Origin: Quercus robur
Lineage: Eukaryota > Streptophyta > Magnoliopsida > Fagales > Fagaceae
DNA length: 64,000 nucleotides
Assembly: GCF_932294415.1 (NCBI RefSeq)
Contig: NC_065542.1
Location: 55,920,406 to 55,984,405 of the forward strand
Reading direction: 5' to 3'
Under the pieces are notes generated by a model. That model saw only the letters and a program-made list of their open reading frames with translations. It had not been told where the DNA came from and did not search any database. The position numbers and the translations under genes are program-made. Positions 45,812 through 58,233 of the stretch are shown in pieces (the stretch's first letter is position 1; each line of letters opens with the position of its first letter).

Positions 45812-46511
45812 TGTAAGGACTCGATTCGTAACGACCCAAAATGATGTTGGGTTCGCACGTAAAAAGGCTCAAACAATATCATTTATAGAGCGTGGGTTTG
45901 AAAGGCTAAGTTTTGGTCACCAAACGGTGGATAGTCGTGGTGTACATATAGAATTAAATCGTGTTCTCTCGAGGAGTCTTTCTCCTGGAGGCGGGCTAGG
46001 AGGCTCTAGTTCTTGGCCTTTTTTCCCCGCCCCTTCCTTGGTGCATCAACTTTCACATTATATAGCCATTCTTGGTTGATCTTAGCCCTCCACTTGTTGA
46101 TCAGGCAGGTGCCTACTTCAGTACCCGTCCCATCAGTTGTTCCTCCTTACTTTTTGTTAGTTGCGATGATCGAAGTCACCCTGTCCAGGCGTCTTTTCTC
46201 ATTAACATGGTTAGGACGTTGGCGGGTGCATTTAATGCGGAGGGGACATATTTACCCTGAACCAGTTTCGCACCGTACCCCCACGTGGGCCCCATTCTAC
46301 TCGCATCTCCTTCAGGGGGCTTTTTGGGGGCAGCCTTCAACGAGACGTTGCTCTTCCCTTTGAAGTCTTGGAGTGCCGAGGACAAAGTCATCCTCGGTTG
46401 TGTCCCCGGCATTTCGACCTTTCTCCATTCGTCCTTGACAAATACCCTCCTCGGCACGGGCCTTAGGCCCTATTAGAGCGTGGGCCGAATCATAAGTTCC
46501 CTGGCCCCACA
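45812..46511 (-). repeat. 3' LTR of gag-pol-less gypsy element
   Basis: Pairs with 51060-51759. It contains an inverted CCGAGGA / TCCTCGG hairpin at 46376-46397. Confidence 0.93.
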
Positions 46512-47049
46512 ACAATCCCTCAAAATCCTGCTATTCGGCTCCTCGGACGGATAGGAGAGTTTTGATGACATCAGATATCTGTCAATGCCTATCAATCCTT
46601 ATCACCTATCGGTTCCCGAGACTTTTCATCTGCCCGAGACACGTTCTTGGAGACTTTGGAAGGTGAAGCGTGGCCTCATGAAATGCGGGCGGCTCTGTGT
46701 TTCCCACGTTCTACGGCATGATGGAGATCTAACGGTGGAGATTCCTTGGCCTTTATGGGCGGGAAAATTCGTGCAGTTACTCTCAATAGGAAACATAAAT
46801 GTTTTTTGGAACGGATTTGTCTCTTCAGTTTTGCACTTAAGAGTTCTAGCGCGTATACCCTGGGTTCATCTGAACTTTCGTCCAAACTCAAGTCTATCTC
46901 CAGCACAAAAAGCCTGTCCGAAGCGTCTTTCCTCTTTTCTGTAAGTTCCTTGCCTCCATTAACTCGTGCTTTTTCTTTTTTGGGTTTATTTTTCTTTGGT
47001 TCCCTTTCTTCTCCCGTCGCTGGTTGAGTTTGTTTAGTAAATCGTAGAG

Positions 47050-49490
47050 ATGGCTAAATTGAGACTGAGGAAATTAGTCGATACTGAAGAGGCGATGAAA
47101 AAGTTCATCGCCGATTATAGGATTCCTCCTAACGTAAGTCTGAGGCATTGTAAGATGGGGGAGTGGTACTATATGAGGGAAACGGGCGAGGTGGTAATTC
47201 TCCTCCTCGCCTTTGTAGAGGGGGGTATGAGAATCCCTATGGGGCCGCTAACGAAGGGTTACCTCAGGCACTTCCGATTAGCCCCCACCCAGTGCATCGG
47301 CAACATGTTTAGGATTTTGGGTTGTGTGGATGCTTTAAATGAAAAGATGGGGCTAAGACTGACCCACCATGACGTAAATTGGTGCTATAATCTCCAAAAT
47401 TTGAAGGGGAAATCCTACTACATGAAGACGAGAGACGAGAGGGTTCGACTAATTCAATGCCTCCCTGATTCCAACAAGGGATTAAACAAGGATTTCCTTA
47501 TCATCTCCGGTGAATGGCATGATGGCACTCCGTGCCCCATGGTAGAAGGAGAACCAGGTGGGGTATAGGGAATGGAAGGGCGCCGACCCTTTGCGCTATT
47601 CTAATCTGATGTGGTTCGGTAACTAACCATGCGTATGTGTTTTTTTTTTTTTTTTTTGCAGATCCACACGCTTTTCAACGGCATTTTCACCTAGTTAACT
47701 GGGTTAACTTAGAGACTGTTCTACAAGCGGCAGTTTTCGTAAATGATGGAGATGGTCAAGTCCGAGCTGCTCACAAAATATTAGGGTACGCTCCCCTTCA
47801 GAAGTCATTTGCCGACCCTAGGCACGTGATCAGCGCCAGCCGTCCTCGGCTTCCAAAAATTACCGTGGTCGAGTTAGGATTTTTAATCTCCGAAGGATCA
47901 TCTGTCCCAGAGGGCATCCCACTGGTGGACCTCTCCTCATCTCATCAAGGAGCGGAGGACGAAGGCGAATTAGATCAGTCCGAGGAGGGATTTGGGGTGT
48001 TTGACCTAGCCGACCAATTCGAGGATCCTTCTGGTGATATAGGTGACCCAGCCTTGTCAGAGGCAGAATTGTCATCAGTAGGCACATCTTCCCAAGCCGA
48101 GATTAGACTTAAGAGAAAGCCCCCGACCAGCTTATTCGACGTCCTCGAGGGTCAACCGGGGAAGGGTGCGCAGGGAACGCCGCAATCCAATGCTTCGCCC
48201 CCACCACCTCAGCCCCAGACTATCCAGACTAGGTCATCTTCCACAAAGTCACAGCCACAATCCCCCCGCTCCAAACTTCCTGCTCCTCCCCAACCAACTC
48301 TGCCTCCTCGGCCGGAGAGCACTGATTCAAAGAGAAAGAGGAGTCCCAAGGGCAAGGAAACTTTGGATGGGGGAAAATCCCAACCTTCTAAGGAGAGGGA
48401 GGAAGCCCCGCGTGCGAAACAATTGAAGATTGGGCACCAAAGCAAGGGTAAAGAGACCGAAGCCCAATCTTCCCAAGGCAAGGGAAAGGGGATCAAGGCC
48501 CAATCCTTGCCAAGCGCCTGGCTTCCCGCCCCAATGCTCCACGGGGGGCCACTGCTGGAAACTGCGTCCATGAGAGACCTTGGAGATGGCGAGGGTGGTT
48601 ATGTGGCAGACGCACTAGGGAGAACCATGCTACTTCCCATCGACGTGGATGGGTTGAAGAAAATGAGAATGCAGGAGGTTTTCCTCAGTACGAAGAGGTA
48701 CTTGGGCATGGTAAGGCTCTTGAAACCTAAAACTTTATTAATTCTTACTCCGGTCTGTCATTCATGATGTATTTATCTCCCTTGATAGGCTCTCCAGGCC
48801 ACCTATAGGACGGAGGAGGTAGTGAACAAGCAGAGTAAGACGGCCGAGAATGAACGCTCCAAGTGCTTAGAGGCCACGCGGACTCTCAAAGCTTCCGAGG
48901 ACGACCTCGCCAAGGCCAAGGCTGCCTTAACAGAAGCTATTCGAGATAGGGATAGCGCCTCGGCGGGTTTAGCTGGCGCCCAAAAACAGGCCGAGGACCA
49001 AATAAAACGTCTGCTTGAAGCCGAGGATCAGTTGCGAATAGCCAAGGAGCAGATCAGTGATTTAAATAAAAGACTGATCTTGGTAGAGAATGACAAAGGT
49101 GTGGCGGAGTATGCCCGGGACGAAACCATGAGGGCCAAGCGAGAGGCTGAGTTGACTAGAAACGAGGCTGAGGCTGCCAAGGAAACGGCTGAGGATGAGG
49201 GTTACAACGCGGGGGTAGCTGACACCCAAGCCTCCCTTAAAGCCCAAATTCCCGGAGTATGCAGGCTTTATTGCTCCCAGGTTTGGGAAAAGGCCTTGAA
49301 GCGAGCTAGGGTGGACGCCTCGTCTGATTTGTGGAGAGCGGAGAACATATTCTACCCTACAGCCATCCGTGAGGCCACCTCCACTAGCTCCGAGGCTGTG
49401 AGCGACCAACATGAGGGAGGGGTCACTCAGTCGGCAGTTGTACAGGTCGGTGCCTCTCCTGGCGAGCCGCTTAAAGGGGGAGAGCTTTAG
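47050..49490 (+). CDS. Antisense three-exon gene of gypsy element 2
   Basis: Exons 47050-47557, 47662-48710 and 48789-49490 (752 codons plus stop) have GT-AG introns in phases 1 and 0, identical in phase to 5436-7901. The N-terminal PF04195-like domain (1-169) keeps AFVEGGMRIPMG, RLAPTQC and NMFRILGCVDALN. The middle is Pro/Ser-rich with Lys-rich KGKET-type motifs. Exon 3 is a coiled coil ending in the conserved AENIFYP motif. The two proteins are clearly homologous but well diverged, while splice sites and frame are intact in both. After the TAG stop the frame stays open to 49688, so the tail may once have been longer. The gene lies downstream of the 3' LTR, antisense to the element; role unknown. 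Confidence 0.8.
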
Positions 49491-50146
49491 GATGTGATAG
49501 AAGCATCTGAGCGTATGGATCTCGAGGTACCCAAAGAGGTTCCTGAGCCTGTGGTCGGCACTCAGATGCCTAATGCCGAAGAGCCAACCATACTTGCCCA
49601 GCCCCTACAGGCAATTCCCCTTGCTGTGGTCCCCAAGAGCACCAACACCGATCCTGCTCAGTCTTCCCCAGAAGGGACTGTTCTCTAGGGCGCCGAAGCT
49701 GATCCCGTTCCGCCTTCCCAGGATGTGGCTGACGCAGAATTGAAGAAGTAGAAACCCCGGCCAGGCTCCGTATTTGTTTTTAGTTTAATGATTAACTAGT
49801 TTCCCTTTTTTTTTTTTTTTTTTTTTATTGACACAACTTTGTAGTCTGCTGGTAGTTTGAACCTGTTGACCACATATATGAAATTCTTTTCTTCCTTTTT
49901 CCTTTTGGTTACTTGTTAGTTGCCCTCATCGATACTTACTACTGTTTATGATTTCTGAACTAATTATCGTAACATGTATGCATGGTTGCACATATGACAT
50001 GTTTAGGACCCTGTTTCAGAATACTAGCACGCCCGCCCCCATAGGGTATTGAATTCGTGTTTGGTCCTATTTCAGCGGGTACATAGGCATCACCTAAAAT
50101 GTCATATGTGCCATTAGTACCAACTTGGTGTCCAAATTTCCTTTAA
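49491..50146. other. 3' region of antisense gene, element 2
   Basis: Open in the gene's frame to TAG at 49686-49688, then a T-run at about 49807-49826 and AT-rich sequence leading into the 74-bp array. No separate gene. Confidence 0.6.
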
Positions 50147-50812
50147 GCAGTTGGTTTCCCCATAGGTTTGAGTCCGAGGACCATGCAATACCTTGGTTCT
50201 GTCAAAAACTTGATTTTCAAGTAGTTGGTTTCGCCATAGGTTTGAGTTCGAGGACCATGCAATACCTTGGTTCTGTCCAAAACTTGATTTTTAAGTAGTT
50301 GGTTTCCCCATAGGTTTGAGTCCGAGGACCATGCAATACCTTGGTTCTATCCAAAACTCAGTTTTTAAGTAGTTGGTTTCCCCATAGGTTTGAGTCCAAG
50401 GACCATGCAATACTTTGGTTCTATCCAAAACTTGATTTTTAAGTAGTTGGTTTCCCTATAGGTTTGAGTCCGAGGACCATGCAATACCTTGGTTCTGTCA
50501 AAAACTCAGTTTTTAAGTAGTTGGTTTCCCCATAGGTTTGAGTCCGAGGACCATGCAATACCTTGGTTCTGTCCAAAACTTAGTTTTTAAGTAGTTGGTT
50601 TCCCTATAGGTTTGAGTCCGAGGACCATGCAATACCTTGGTTCTGTCAAAAACTTAGTTTTTAAGTAGTTGATTTCCCAATAGGTTTGAGTCCGAGGACC
50701 ATGCAATACCTTGGTTCTGTCCAAAACTTAGTTTTTAAGTAGTTGGTTTCCCCATAGGTTTGAGTCCGAGGACCATGCAATACCTTGGTTCTGTCCAAAA
50801 CTTGATTTTTAA
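50147..50812. repeat. 74-bp tandem array, 9 units, in gypsy element 2
   Basis: Units start near 50147 and then every 74 bp (50221, 50295 ... 50739), with no length change, plus a broken tenth. The core GTCCGAGGACCATGCAATAC followed by CTTGGTTCTGT is recognisably homologous to the 81-bp unit at 8255-9712. It lies in the same place, just after the antisense gene. Confidence 0.93.
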
Positions 50813-51059
50813 GTAGTTGGGGGAATTAACCTCTCGGCTATGGCGTGGGACCTTGGTTTAGGGGGGTTAGCTCCTCGGGTAAGCCCCTAGAACCATTCGT
50901 GCTGCTAACGCTACGAATCGTAGCCCCTAGTGAAGAAACGTAGCCCCTAGTGGAACTTTACGCTAGAACACTACATCCGGCTGTTGGAAATGATGTGAGG
51001 GATTGTCTCAACCCACCACCTGTGCCAAGACACAAGCCTTCCCCACAGACGGTGCCAAT
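50813..51059 (-). other. Leader and primer binding site of gypsy element 2
   Basis: This is all that remains where gag-pol should be. The PBS is the complement of 51040-51057 (TGGCACCGTCTGTGGGGA), two bases from the LTR. The direct repeat 'cgtagcccctagtg' occurs twice near 50921-50952. Confidence 0.75.
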
Positions 51060-51759
51060 TGTAAGGACTCGATTCGTAATGACCCAAAATGATGTTGGGT
51101 TCACACGTAAAAAGGCCCAAACAATATCATTTATAGAGCGTGGGTTTGAAAGGCTAAGCCTTGGTCACCAGACGGTGGATAGTCGTGGTGTACATATAGA
51201 ATTAAATTGTGTTCGCTCGAGGAGTCTTTCTCCTGGAGGTGGGCTAGGAGGCTCTAGTTCTTAACCTTTTTTCCCCGCCCCTTCCTTGGTGCATCAACCT
51301 TCACATTATATAGTCCTTCTTGGTTGATCTTAGCCCTCCACTTGTCGATCAGGTAGGTGCCTACTTCAGTACCCGTCCCATCAGTTGTCCCTCCTTACTT
51401 TTTGTTAGTTGCGATGATCGAAGTCACCCTGTCCAGGCGTCTTTTCTCATTAACATGGTCAAGACGTTGGCGGGTGCATTTAATGCGAAGGGGACGTATT
51501 TACCTTGAACCAGTTTCGCACCGTACCCCTACGTGGGCCCCGTTCTACTCTCATCTCCTTCAGGGGGCTTTTTGGGGGCAGCCCTCAACGAGATGTTGCT
51601 CTTCCCTTTGAAGTCTTGGAGTGCCGAGGATAGGGTCATCCTCGGCTGTGTCCCCGACATTTCGGCCTTTCCCCATTCGTCCTCGGCTAATACCCTCCTC
51701 GGCACGGGCCCTGGGCCCTATTAGAGCGTGGGTCGGATCATAAGTTCCTTGGCCCCACA
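51060..51759 (-). repeat. 5' LTR of gag-pol-less gypsy element
   Basis: TGTAAGGACTCG ... GGCCCCACA, pairing with 45812-46511. It carries the same CCGAGGA hairpin near 51624-51645. Confidence 0.93.
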
Positions 51760-51764
51760 GTATT

Positions 51765-51936
51765 GTATGTATATAATAGTAGGCCAGTTTACAATTTGCA
51801 CCCAACACCCTAATTAAATTGATTCAGACTTACCAATATGTTCTCGGAAAACAATGGAATAACAAAAGAATTAGAAATGAAATAACAAGAGATGAGACTT
51901 GATGCAAAGAGATTATGATTGAAATGATAAACTTCG

Positions 51937-52013
<77 letters not shown>

Positions 52014-53801
52014 ATGTCTTTAACATGAATTGAAGGGTTTAAGGATTTTAGTAATTTAATAAATAAATAAAATTGCGTGCAATGGTTCAGACATCGAATT
52101 TTGCTACTTAACTACTAAAGGGATTTTCATTTTTATTTATTATTTATTTGTGTTTTTTATGTGTGCATCTCCTTCCTGGTAAGGACAAAATTATTTTGTT
52201 TAAATTTTTTAAAAGGGCTAGGTTGTTCGTTTTTGGTAAAATTAGTTAATTAAGCTTAATTGTTTTTAACTTTACTATTAGTAATTTTTGTTGTTGGGCT
52301 AATTTTTTTTAGTGTATATTTTGTTTTAGATTTTAAATCTATAAATTTTTTTTAATAGCTTTTAAAATGAGAAAAATGCTAAAGTTACAATTTTTTTTAC
52401 AAATTTCTATTGTGATGAGTGATTATTAGTAAGTAAAAAAGTGATGTCAGTGATAGGCCTAAATGTAAATCAGTAAGAATTTACTATCTCAAAAGTTTTG
52501 TAAAATTATTGTAGAAAAGTTTGTGGACTGTTTGAAGTCGGGCCATCAAAACTATCAGGAATTAGGGCATGTGTACGCATGAATCAAGGGTGTGTGCGCA
52601 CCCTCAAAAGATGCATATGTAGGCCAATTTTCTGGGCAATGGAACTTCGTTTTTAAGGGCCCAAAACATCATTCTTTGATGTGAGCCAGCCCCTAGACCC
52701 TTGGGAATATCCAAAGACCATTAACAAGCCTAGAAAACCCTAATTTTAACTTATAAATACTCATCTTATATCTCCAATCAAAACCCTAGCTAGAGAGAGT
52801 GATTTTTTGGCCTCCATCTTCTCTAAAACCCTATTTTCTCTTTTCAAATCCCTAACACAACACCTTTGCACATTTTTAACAAATAAAAAAGCTCTTTTTA
52901 GTTAGTTCCATGGCAGAAAGTTTGTTTTCCAAATTTTTTTCTAAAACCTTTTCAAAATCTTTTGTTCTTGAGTTTTGATTACTAACCATTGTTGTATTCT
53001 TTAATTATTCTTGTTCCTTCAATCTAATATTTGTGTTGTAGGCATTGAGGGGTCGGTTAAACTATCTCAAATTTGTGATTCTAAAGCAAGGTGAGTCTCT
53101 TTTCCATGGTTTCTCACTTTGCTAAATAGGATTCACATGGTTCCTTGTTTGATGTTATCATAAGTGTTCTTATCATGTTTGATTGATGTTATGATGTTTT
53201 TGATATGTTGTAATCTAATTTTAGGTTGTTTATAATTTGTTCTTGTTGTTCTTGGTTTGTTATTTTAGTTTTATGTAAAGTTTAACATGTTTATTTATTT
53301 AATGTAGTCTAGTTTAATTCTTTGATTTTGTTTCTAAATTATCTGTTTATGATGATGTTTGTTTTATTTGCTTCATGTTAGTTTAGTGTTTAGGGTTCTA
53401 ACATGCTTGTTTGATCTCACATGTTATATCTTTGTTTGATTAATTTCTAAAAATGTAATTTTTTGGATCTATGCTAAAGGATGCATATGCATCCATCGGG
53501 TATGTGTGCGCATGGTTTAACCATGCATACGCATAGTTGAGTATGCGTGCGCATCCTGAACCCAGGTTAGGGAAAAATTCTTATTGTTGTTTATTTAGTT
53601 ATTTTTCACATGATATTTGATTATGTTTAACTATGTTTAGGTTAATTAATTGTGTTTAATTATTTTTCATGTTTGTTTGAATCTTTTTGCCATTTTTGGT
53701 TTAATTTATAATCTTTTTGCCATGTTTAGTTTATTATGCTGATCTTACTTAAATGGGAGATTTATTTTCCATCATAATTTTCATTAAGGACATCTATTAA
53801 T
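51765..53801. other. Intergenic sequence with (GA)n and LTR-like text
   Basis: GA run at about 51940-52010. From about 52540 to 53760 the text looks like an old LTR or leader: repeated 'gtgtgcgcat' / 'atgcgtgcgcat' words, a TATA-like 'ataaatactcat' followed by 'aaaccctagctagag', and an exon-like piece at 53042-53090 between AG and GTGAGT. No coding domain or paired LTR was found. Confidence 0.45.
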
Positions 53802-54204
53802 GAACCATTTCAAGAAACTTTTTTATATAGAAAATTGAAGAAGCTAAAAAAAAAAAAAAATTAATTGCTTTTTTTTATTTTTCCCATAAAAAGTTCCTAA
53901 GGGGTGACTCTTAATAAAATCCATGTTAAAAAACTTTGAAACCAATAGGTCCATCCTCACCATTAACAACGATGCCATCCAACCAATCATGATCCTTCAA
54001 CTTAAAGTTGTCAAATGTGACCATATTAGGGGCTCAAATCCGTCTATATGGCATGAAGTCAAAATAGCGTGCAAGCTTTATTACATTCAATCAAATGGAG
54101 ATTGATCTGAGTTCTCCATATAAAGGAGACAAACGACATTATTGAACTATAAGCTCCTTGCATATGCAAGCTTATTGAAAACAAATACTTTTGGAAAGCA
54201 AGGT

Positions 54205-56133
54205 TTATATTTTTGTTTGGGATTGATAGAGTTTGGAAGCAAGGCGTGGAGTGAGAAGAACTTCAAGGGGAGTTGCCTTAGGTAAGGTAATGCCCAACCC
54301 TTCCGTCATGTCTACCAGCATATTTGATGGTGTCATGAACTCAAATCCCTGAAGCAAGCGAGCTAGTGCCAAGTAAGATACTTGCAATGCAAATGTGTAA
54401 CCTGGACAGGCTCGTCTCCCAGACCCAAATGGTATGAACTCAAAATGTTGACCTGAAGCATCTATACTTGCATGGCTTGTGAGGAACCTCTCTGGTAGAA
54501 ACTTTTCTGGGTCCTCCCAAATTCTTGGATCTCGGTGCAACTTCCACACATTAACAAGCAAACGAGTACCCTTTGGGACGTAATAGCCACAAACATGACA
54601 ATCCTCCATGGCCTCATGTGGAACTGATAGGGGGCTTGGTGGGTACAAGCGCAATGTTTCCTTCACTATGGCTTGGAGGTAAACTAGATCTTTGATATCA
54701 TGGTCGTCCACCCACCTGTCTCTACCAACCTTGAGATTGAGCTCTTCCTGAGCTTGCTTCAAAGCGTGCTTGTTATTCAATAATATGGACAGGAGCCATG
54801 TCAAGTTTAGAGATGTAGTGTCAGAGCCAGCCAAGATGAGATTCTACAACATGAAATTGAGGCCACACTTAATTAGAATTGCACTGGTTATTAGTTATTA
54901 TACACGGAGTATGTAACAAAATTTTTCCCTTATTAGAAAGCAATGTTTCTTTATAGGGTATAATATTCTTTGTAAATAAAAGAAAGTACTATCATTATAT
55001 GATAAATTAGAATGAACACGGGTCAAAGTCACTAAATATATATACCCAATTGATTTTAGGTGTAGAAAGGGTTCAACCTATATCTCTTATTCGACAATGT
55101 AAAAAAATTTACCAATTGAGTCAACTGTAACCAAAAAAACAAAATAAAAACATGGTTGATTAATTAAGTAGTGCGATAAATGACTATAACTTACCATTGC
55201 TGTTGCTTTTATAATGGTTTCACGTGTATGGCCAAATGCATCATCCTCAATTTCGGATAACATGACATCGATGAAGTCCGGCTTGTCGGTTGGTTCACTA
55301 CCCTTCAGCCTTCTCATACTATGTTCTTCAACCCAACTTCCTGCTACAGAGTCCAATTCCCTTGCAATACGCTTCATAGATTTTACTTGGCCCAGCAAAT
55401 CAAAACATCCTAGAAATGGAATCAGATCCGAAATGATAGGGACACCAGCTGCGTACATGAAGGCTTTAATATTTTTCCCAATACGTTGTGCCTCTTCATC
55501 ATTTCCATGATTGAAGCTATCAAAATATCTCTTCCCTGCAATCATTTTAGTAATAATATTAAAGGTTAGGCGCTCAACCCACTCACTAATCACCACGTTG
55601 GCTTGGTTGCCCTCGTTGCTCTTGCAGAGAGTGTACAAATCTTTAATCACAGTTTCCACCTCGAATACTTGCACATTCTTTAGTGTTTCAAGCCGACGAC
55701 TAGAGAGGAGTTCTAGCTTGGTTAGCTTTCGCATCATGTGCCAATATTTTCCATAACTGGAAAAACCAAATACTGCATAGTTGTAGCCAAGGTGCTTTCC
55801 TTGGCTAGACATTGGACGTGCAGCAAAAGCCTTGTCATTTGTAGTGAAGCACTCCTTGACTGCCTCATGACTGCTAATCACAAGTGCAGGTTTCATGCCA
55901 AGTCTGATCATGAAGATGGGACCATCTTTATCAGCCATAGCACCTAAGGTTCGTGCAATTGGGTTTTGGCCGCGTAGTTTATGAAGGTGACCTATGATTG
56001 GCAAGGCACCTGATGGCTCTGGAGCCAACATACCCTTAATTTTGCGACTACCAATTCTCACCCTCCATTGATTGTACAATAGAGCCAATACAAAAAACCC
56101 CGCAATTGCAAGTAGATGGGAAGTAATTTCCAT
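54205..56133 (-). CDS. Cytochrome P450, CYP82 family, intact
   Basis: Exon 1 55195-56133, exon 2 54205-54843, and a phase-0 GT-AG intron of 351 bp give 525 aa, normal for CYP82. An N-terminal hydrophobic anchor (LLAIAGFFVLALLY) places it on the ER membrane. A proline-rich hinge (APEPSGALPIIGH), the I-helix AGSDTTSLNLTW, ExxR (KETLRLYP), PERF and haem loop FIPFGSGRRACPG are all present. P450s insert one oxygen atom using electrons from NADPH-P450 reductase. CYP82 members act in specialised metabolism (coumarins, terpenoids, alkaloids, flavones), and the substrate here cannot be inferred. No other pathway gene lies nearby. Confidence 0.95.
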
Positions 56134-56194
56134 GATGTCCTCAAACCTGAGGGAATGGAGAATACTATGAACTTTTCACCCACAACTTGGTAGT

Positions 56195-56202
56195 ATTTTA
56201 TA
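56195..56202 (-). promoter_or_regulatory. TATA box of the intact CYP82 gene
   Basis: TATAAAAT on the minus strand about 62 bp before the ATG predicts a 5' UTR of roughly 30-35 nt. The same box is kept in copy 1 at 2396-2403. Confidence 0.6.
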
Positions 56203-56269
56203 ATGGTGAGAAAAAAATCACGGGCTGATTTTTGTCACTCACGTTGCTTGACTGGTCATAGTTGTAGAC

Positions 56270-56640
56270 CTTTCCTTTTTTGCTGAAAGTCATAGTTGTG
56301 GACTTGTTCGGCGCTCAACTGTCATGGCAGGAGATTTGTATTCGTCAAAGTTATAAATTTTTTTTTTTGCTGAAAGCCGTAGTTGTAGACTTGCACTGCC
56401 TCTCAACGGTCATGGTGTTGAGTTTCTTGATTTGGGTTCTCATCCTATTTAATTATGTTAAATATATTAACAAGGCACTATACCATGTTATAAAATTCTT
56501 TTTTTTGCTGAAAGCCATAGTTGTAGACTTGCACTGCCTCTCAAATGTCATGGTGTTGAGTTTCTTGACTTGGGTTCTCATCCTACTTAATTATGTTAAA
56601 TATATTAACAACGCACTATACCATGTTTTATATACTAGAG
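56270..56640. repeat. Tandem repeats upstream of CYP82 copy 2
   Basis: Two units of about 125 bp ('gacttgcactgcctctcaa ... catggtgttgagtttcttga ... ttaattatgttaaatatatt') plus a partial one. Copy 1 has only one such long unit, at 2660-2790, but several short ones. Confidence 0.75.
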
Positions 56641-58089
56641 AGGATGCAGAAGGGGAAATATAGAATAGGAACACCGAGAACACAAGGGTTATGTGGTTCT
56701 GTCTTGTTGGTCTACGTCTATAAAGGAAACCCTTAAAGACTACATCTTTATTGTATAAGAGTGTAGTACAATAACTTGTTTTACAATGATCTATAACATG
56801 AGTATATATAGACGATTAAACCCTAAATTACTAGTAAAAGTAGGAGTGAGTTTGGGCCTATTACATTGGGCTAGCTAATATGTCTAATATATTTTTAACA
56901 AATTGGAATGGATGATGTCAAGAGCTCATATATTTTAGGTGGTCTTGACTTGCCAAAAAAAAAAAAGTATATGTATACTTGGAAAAACATTATATACCAA
57001 AGCAACTAAAGTAATCTAATCTATTTTAACCATTTTAATAAAATATTAAATATCTTAACTTGAGAATCACAAGAATTTGAGTTCAATAAAAATAAGAGTA
57101 ATGCTACGTTCATAACATTTTTCACAATAAATCCCATATAGTAACTAGTAAGCAATTACTAATTCTAATTAGCAATTAATATTGACACCACTTTTAACCC
57201 ACTAATAACATTTCATCACATAAGATTTATAGTGAAAATATTGTAGATATAATATTACTCTAAAATAACTTTGCTCCCTCAAACAAAATCCTTAACCCCT
57301 TAAATAAATAAATAAAAGGTTTAAATAATAACAATAAAAATTAGTCCAAATAACAACAAAGATAACTAAGGGTGACTCTAGAATTTTTTTAAGGTGGTCA
57401 CTAAGAAATTTAAGTTATACAAAATCTCATAAAGAGATAACTTATATGTATCAACATCACCAAAAAAGAAAACAAGTTACAATTTCTTTATACTAACAAA
57501 GAGACAAAGAGAAAAGGGACTTATAACAAATGAAGTGAGAACTAAGAATGCTAAGAAGAGAGTAATAAAGTGAGAGATTCTGAAATGATAATAGAGAAGA
57601 GAAAAAAAAAAATATATATATATATATATATTTATATATATTTATATATATTGCTACAAATGGGAGTTCAGTTGCTGAAGAGAGAAAAATTGTTTTGATT
57701 GCAAAACCAAAGAAAGCATGACTACTATCACCACCAAGGAAATAAAATTATATATTATTTTTATTGAATGGGTGAACGAGTTACAAATTTGAATGATTAC
57801 AGGTTTTTTTTTTTTTTTGGTTCACTTATTGTTTGGTTGTCTAGTCTTGTTTTTGTTTGGGTTATTTTTGTTGTTATTTAAGCTAATTTTTATTGATATT
57901 ATTTAAGCCCTTTTTTGTTTGTTTGTTTGGTTAAGGGGTTAAGGATTATATCTGTTTGGAGGGTTAGCATTTGTTATGAATTTATTGTAACAATATTGTG
58001 AATATAACATTATTCTTATTTTTGTTATGAATTTATGTTTGGAGGGCTAGGATTTTTATTCTTATTCTTCGTTTCCACTTATCTCTTAT

Positions 58090-58125
<36 letters not shown>

Positions 58126-58233
58126 CAGAAATCACATTCGGGCGAGCATGAAATTCTACCATGTGGCGCTTTGTATGAGTGGTATTCCATTTAGCCTTTC
58201 ACCTCACCCCATCTTCTTATCAATGAATAGTTC

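Larger units (their letters stand above)
45812..51759 (-). mobile_element. Gypsy derivative without gag-pol, carrying only the antisense gene
   Basis: It has 700-bp LTRs (45812-46511 and 51060-51759), a perfect 5-bp duplication GTATT (45807-45811 and 51760-51764), a PBS at 51040-51057 and a polypurine tract next to 46512, so it transposed as a unit. The interior holds the three-exon antisense gene, a 74-bp array and about 230 bp of leader; gag, protease, RT and integrase are absent. LTRs differ at roughly 4-5% by eye, so it is older than the element at 4195-15884. Mobilisation would need proteins from an autonomous relative. Confidence 0.92.
53802..58233. repeat. Segmental duplication, right arm (CYP82 copy 2)
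   Basis: Colinear with 1-4194 plus 16087-16352 and lacking the gypsy element, which makes it the reference empty site. Bases 56640-58003 are non-coding with TA runs near 57612-57650. Bases 53802-54204 are the 3' flank of the P450. Confidence 0.93.

Noticed and set aside
50147..50812. CRISPR-like array
   Set aside because: Whole units, including spacers, are repeated, with no unique spacers, and it lies in a plant retrotransposon.
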